64,000 bases of DNA from Apostichopus japonicus (lineage: Eukaryota > Echinodermata > Holothuroidea > Aspidochirotida > Stichopodidae), in the NCBI RefSeq assembly GCF_037975245.1, contig NC_092571.1, forward strand, positions 1,714,501 to 1,778,500. Reading direction: 5' to 3'. Positions 57,649-64,000 of the stretch are shown piece by piece. The stretch's first letter is position 1, and every line of letters begins with the position of its first letter. A program made the translations under genes and the position numbers. The notes below the pieces were generated by a model. The model did not search any database, had not been told where the DNA came from, and was given only the letters and a program-made list of their open reading frames with translations.

Positions 57649-58406
57649 TTACAGATTTTCGAGGTCTCTTTCATTTTTAATATTAATTTTTGTTTCTTGT
57701 CCATTGGATGACGTTATGAGTGCGATGATTCGGCCATCAATAGTCCAACAATTGTTTACTTTATTGTGTTCTTTGGTCCTCTTTAGAAGCGTCAGATTTT
57801 CTTGCGTTAGGTCGTCTGAGATTACGATGCTAGTGGATTTTAGGCGTCTTCTTGCTCGCATTACCTGGGATTTCATTTGGTAGGATGTGAATTTGACAAG
57901 AATTGCTCTCTTTGCCCATTGTCTTTGGCGTCCTGCTCGGTGAGATCTGTCTATGTCTGGATCGGTAATGGTTACAGATAGCTTTTCTGCTGCAAGTTCC
58001 TTTACAATTTGATTTGTGTCTTCACCTTTAACTTCGTTGATTCCGGTGATTCGTACGCTGTTTCTTCGGGTGTATTGTTCAAGATTGTTGAGTGAAGCAT
58101 GTTGTGATAGTTGGGCTTTTTCTAAGTTGTTGAATTTTTCTCCAGTATCTTGTAGTCGCTTGTTTTATGGTCTAGTTTATTTTCGACTGCAAATAGTCTT
58201 CCTTCATACTGATCTATTTGCTCTACAAGGCTGCTAAATTTGCTTTCAATAGCTTTGGTCACACACAGTTGTATTAGAGCCTTAAACTCATCGCTCTCGA
58301 AGAGATCAGCTGTAACCATGGACGCGACTTCGGCTATTGACTGCTTGCTTTGTCTTGTAGCTGCCGCAGGTCCTTTGCTATTGTTTCCTTTGTTGTCTCC
58401 AGCCAT
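57649..58406 (-). pseudogene. LINE ORF1 protein (one frameshift)
   Basis: ATG at 58406 (minus): MAGDNKGNNSKGPAAATRQS, then a coiled-coil stretch (LVEQIDQYEGRLFAVENKLD). After a single-base shift near 58150 the frame continues with LEKAQLSQHASLNNLEQYTR and RNSVRITGI. The end (RARRRLKSTSIVISDDLT, NCWTIDGRI, INIKNERDLENL) is the typical C-terminal domain of L1-like ORF1 RNA-binding proteins. It would coat element RNA as a trimer. Confidence 0.75.
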
Positions 58407-58440
58407 TGTTGGGCAAAAGAATTCAGTAGATCCAAGTATT

Positions 58441-59084
58441 TGACAAAATGTTAAATTTTGTCTCTGAGGTAAGCAAAGCTTAGGCTTCTTGCTGAGTGTA
58501 GATCACTTCGGAAGGATATTTGTGTCACAGGAGTGCCTCACTGGTTACAGCAGAAACATCACTTTTTTGTCATATTCGTTAATGATAGGACGAATTATTG
58601 GCCTTCAAGGCGGTCTGTAGTAATTGCTCACATGGTTTTTAGAAATTACTCCATAAGCGTTATTTTAAATATTGCAAAAAGAAGAGATTTTGCAAACTTT
58701 GATGTATGTTTGATGTATGTTCACTCCACACTCAACTTGATATCCAAAGTCCAACTAATCGAGAGTAACTTCCTCTGAATCTATGAGAAATTCTATGTTC
58801 AAACTATCCTCATCACCTTCAAAACATCAAGGACTAATTAGAAATTAACGTTTTAATAATCGCATCCGCAAAAAAGACCTCTGAAAAAATGCGATTTCAA
58901 AACAAGACAACGATGACGTCATGTTAGGAACACAGGTGCCAAGCCCAGGCATGTACGGATGCGCGACGATCATACCGTTCCATATATACACGCACATTTA
59001 CACTGAGAGAACAACCACTGTATTACGCTATATCGTTAGAAATTTCAAGTTTGTTTTACAACTGTTCTAAACTATCCGAGAGAA
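58441..59084. other. Spacer, no recognised gene
   Basis: An 81-codon plus-strand frame (58533-58778) shows no domain. The LINE 5' end may extend some tens of bases into this stretch. Confidence 0.35.
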
Positions 59085-59299
59085 ATGCCGGTCGGTTGTG
59101 TTGTTGGGGGCTGCATCAATATCATAACCCATGCAATTAGCCTTCATCCATGGCCGAAGGACGAAAAAAACACGGCGATTATGACCAAGTTAGTGCATAA
59201 CACCAGCGCCGATTTCACTGGGCCTAGCCAGTATACAGCTCCGTATGTAGCGAACACTTCACGGATGCATACTACGATCCCTCCTTTTTAATGAAATAA
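59085..59299 (+). pseudogene. THAP zinc-finger domain, frameshifted
   Basis: ATG at 59085: MPVGCVVGGC, ISLHPWPKDEKN, KLVHNTSADFTGPSQYT. One base is missing or extra near 59240; in the next frame SVCSEHFTDAYYDPSFLMK follows, then TAA. This is the C2CH layout of THAP DNA-binding domains (C-x4-C, later C-x2-H), about 70 residues long. The usual Trp after the PKD block is not seen (IMTKL). No transposase or other domain follows in frame. I infer a decayed THAP gene or transposon-derived fragment; a sequencing error at the shift is possible. Confidence 0.65.
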
Positions 59300-59765
59300 A
59301 ACAAATGGGCTTTAACGGGTCGACATAAACGAGTCGTTCTTCTGTCAATTATTCCACATTAAAAACTCCGAAGACCAGATCGGGGAACAGGAAACCTCCA
59401 ATGGGGCAAGTGGCGACCCTTTGGAGGGAGCGCGGCCGAGCACTAGTACTACTAGAATTTGTGAAGAAAAGATCATATTACCGTACCTACAACACATAGA
59501 CCTAGTCAAAACTCGAGTGTATCTTCGATGATTAATTTCTTGGCATAACGTTGTTAGCGGTCTTTTTGGTCTAAATATTCGTAACAATGCTGAGCGAGGT
59601 TTGTGTATATTCAATTTACTCCACAATCCCTTTCCCAAATCGAAACTCCGAACTGGATTGGTGTTACGAATGATCTTGCGTGGCGGGTTTAGTAAACTAG
59701 TTTAGTGAGTATATTGCCTACGTACTCCGATATTGTGCCCTTCGTGTATGGTAGGCCGCATGAGA
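59300..59765. other. No recognised gene
   Basis: A 97-codon minus-strand frame (59638-59345) has no recognisable domain. Confidence 0.35.
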
Positions 59766-60080
59766 AATAATTGCTGAATTATATCCGACATAATTACTGA
59801 ATTATGTCGGACATAAATCCGAATTTTGTACCACATAAACACAAATTATGTCGGACATAAATCGACCCATCAGCTGAGCGCATCTCCATGCCTATTTATG
59901 TGGTACAAAAATCCTATATATGTACCACATAAATCAACCAATCACGTACAGAATCATATAGAATGTCAGTCAACTCGACACACCCTCAACTCGACACATT
60001 CCAACTCGACTAATCAGTCACCTCGACACACGGTCAACTTGACATAAGCTACTTAGGTCAACTCGTCACAGTCTCGTTTT
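59766..60080. repeat. Cluster of short dyads beside the duplication breakpoint
   Basis: ATTATGTCGGACATAAAT and variants occur three times, and are themselves near-palindromes. TTTGTACCACATAAA and its inverse TTTATGTGGTACAAA follow, then repeats of CAACTCGACACA. The duplicated esterase segment starts a few bases later at 60086. Confidence 0.6.
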
Positions 60081-60560
60081 GTCGGGTGCTGGTAGCATTT
60101 ATACATTCCCTATACGTTTGAAGGTATACTCACTTGGTTTCAGTCTTAGTGTATAAGGGACTGGGTTCATGGTGAATCTTTGCAGTTTGCTGTTTCTTTT
60201 CAGATTCTATTTTGTGTGCTTTTCTCAAAAACAACAAAACAATAACAAAAGGGAACAGATCATATATATACTATGCCTTAAATGTTCTACGAACAGATCA
60301 CGACAACAACAAAAACAAAGGTTAAAAATCATTGAACTGTCTCAAAATCTGATTGCACAATTGACGCTATGCCTTTCCCTTTAAAGTCAAATATGGCTTT
60401 AAGTGTGTTATCTGTTTGCCTATTTCATCACTGTCATTTAGCCTAAGTCACACTAGAGACTTTAGTAGTATAGGCTTCTGCTGTCGGCTAAGTAACAGCT
60501 TCATTCCGGGCTCGCAAGACAATATTATATTATACATTTAACACCCGTCACAGATTCAAC

Positions 60561-63983
<3,423 letters not shown>

Positions 63984-64000
63984 TAGGGAGCAACAGAAAT

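Larger units (their letters stand above)
54188..58440 (-). mobile_element. Non-LTR retrotransposon (Jockey/CR1/L2 superclade), nearly full length
   Basis: On the minus strand: ORF1 (58406-57649), ORF2 with an AP endonuclease then reverse transcriptase (about 57400-54552), a C-poor 3' UTR, and a tail of about four AATTC/AATTG-type pentamers at 54190-54216. One frameshift in ORF1 and two near the endonuclease-RT junction show this copy is inactive, but little else has decayed, so it is fairly young. The clade is inferred from RT motifs and domain order only. Confidence 0.85.

Overview
The window is a piece of a repeat-rich animal nuclear genome. Exons are short with GT/AG introns, and there are tRNA-derived SINEs, hAT-type MITEs with 8-bp target duplications, DIRS-type tyrosine-recombinase retrotransposons, a non-LTR LINE, and long microsatellites. 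The repeat mix and the gene types suggest a marine invertebrate deuterostome. An echinoderm such as a sea cucumber is my best guess, but it is not proven from the sequence.

Layout. 0-7.2 kb: a relic of a LINE-like SGNH hydrolase domain, a palindromic MITE, and a decayed DIRS retrotransposon on the minus strand. 7.4-9.8 kb: two clusters of one short repeated word in inverted orientation around 1.9 kb. 10.4-20.6 kb: the first three exons of a minus-strand gene for the beta subunit of the signal recognition particle receptor (SRPRB). Its introns hold a second, truncated DIRS element, a bZIP-site-like minisatellite, and a 2-kb hAT-like element with another MITE nested inside. 20.6-27.8 kb: mostly repeats, including a 1-kb minisatellite, plus one stray terminal exon of a cholinesterase-like gene at 23.5 kb.

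27.8-52.2 kb: a complete 11-exon plus-strand gene for a secreted cholinesterase-family enzyme of 606 aa with a C-terminal tetramerisation (WAT/T-peptide) tail. Its 12-kb intron 8 carries a 36-bp perfect inverted repeat 10.7 kb apart, a cluster of a 13-bp word, a diverged 230-300 bp tandem array interrupted by a SINE, and a 54-bp minisatellite. 53-60 kb: tandem repeats, hairpins, a nearly full-length LINE (minus) and a frameshifted THAP zinc-finger ORF. 60.09-64.0 kb: a second copy of the esterase gene; exons 1-5 are in the window.

The two esterase copies come from a recent duplication about 32 kb apart. Their exon/intron structure is identical. Copy 2 lacks four insertions that copy 1 has, and these empty sites fix the insertion boundaries. 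The coding differences include a cluster of only-nonsynonymous changes in the active-site loop and a Gly-to-Ser change in the oxyanion hole of copy 2. With the stray exon upstream, this looks like an expanding family of tailed cholinesterase-like enzymes. In the complete copy the catalytic triad is intact, but the choline-binding aromatic residues are missing.
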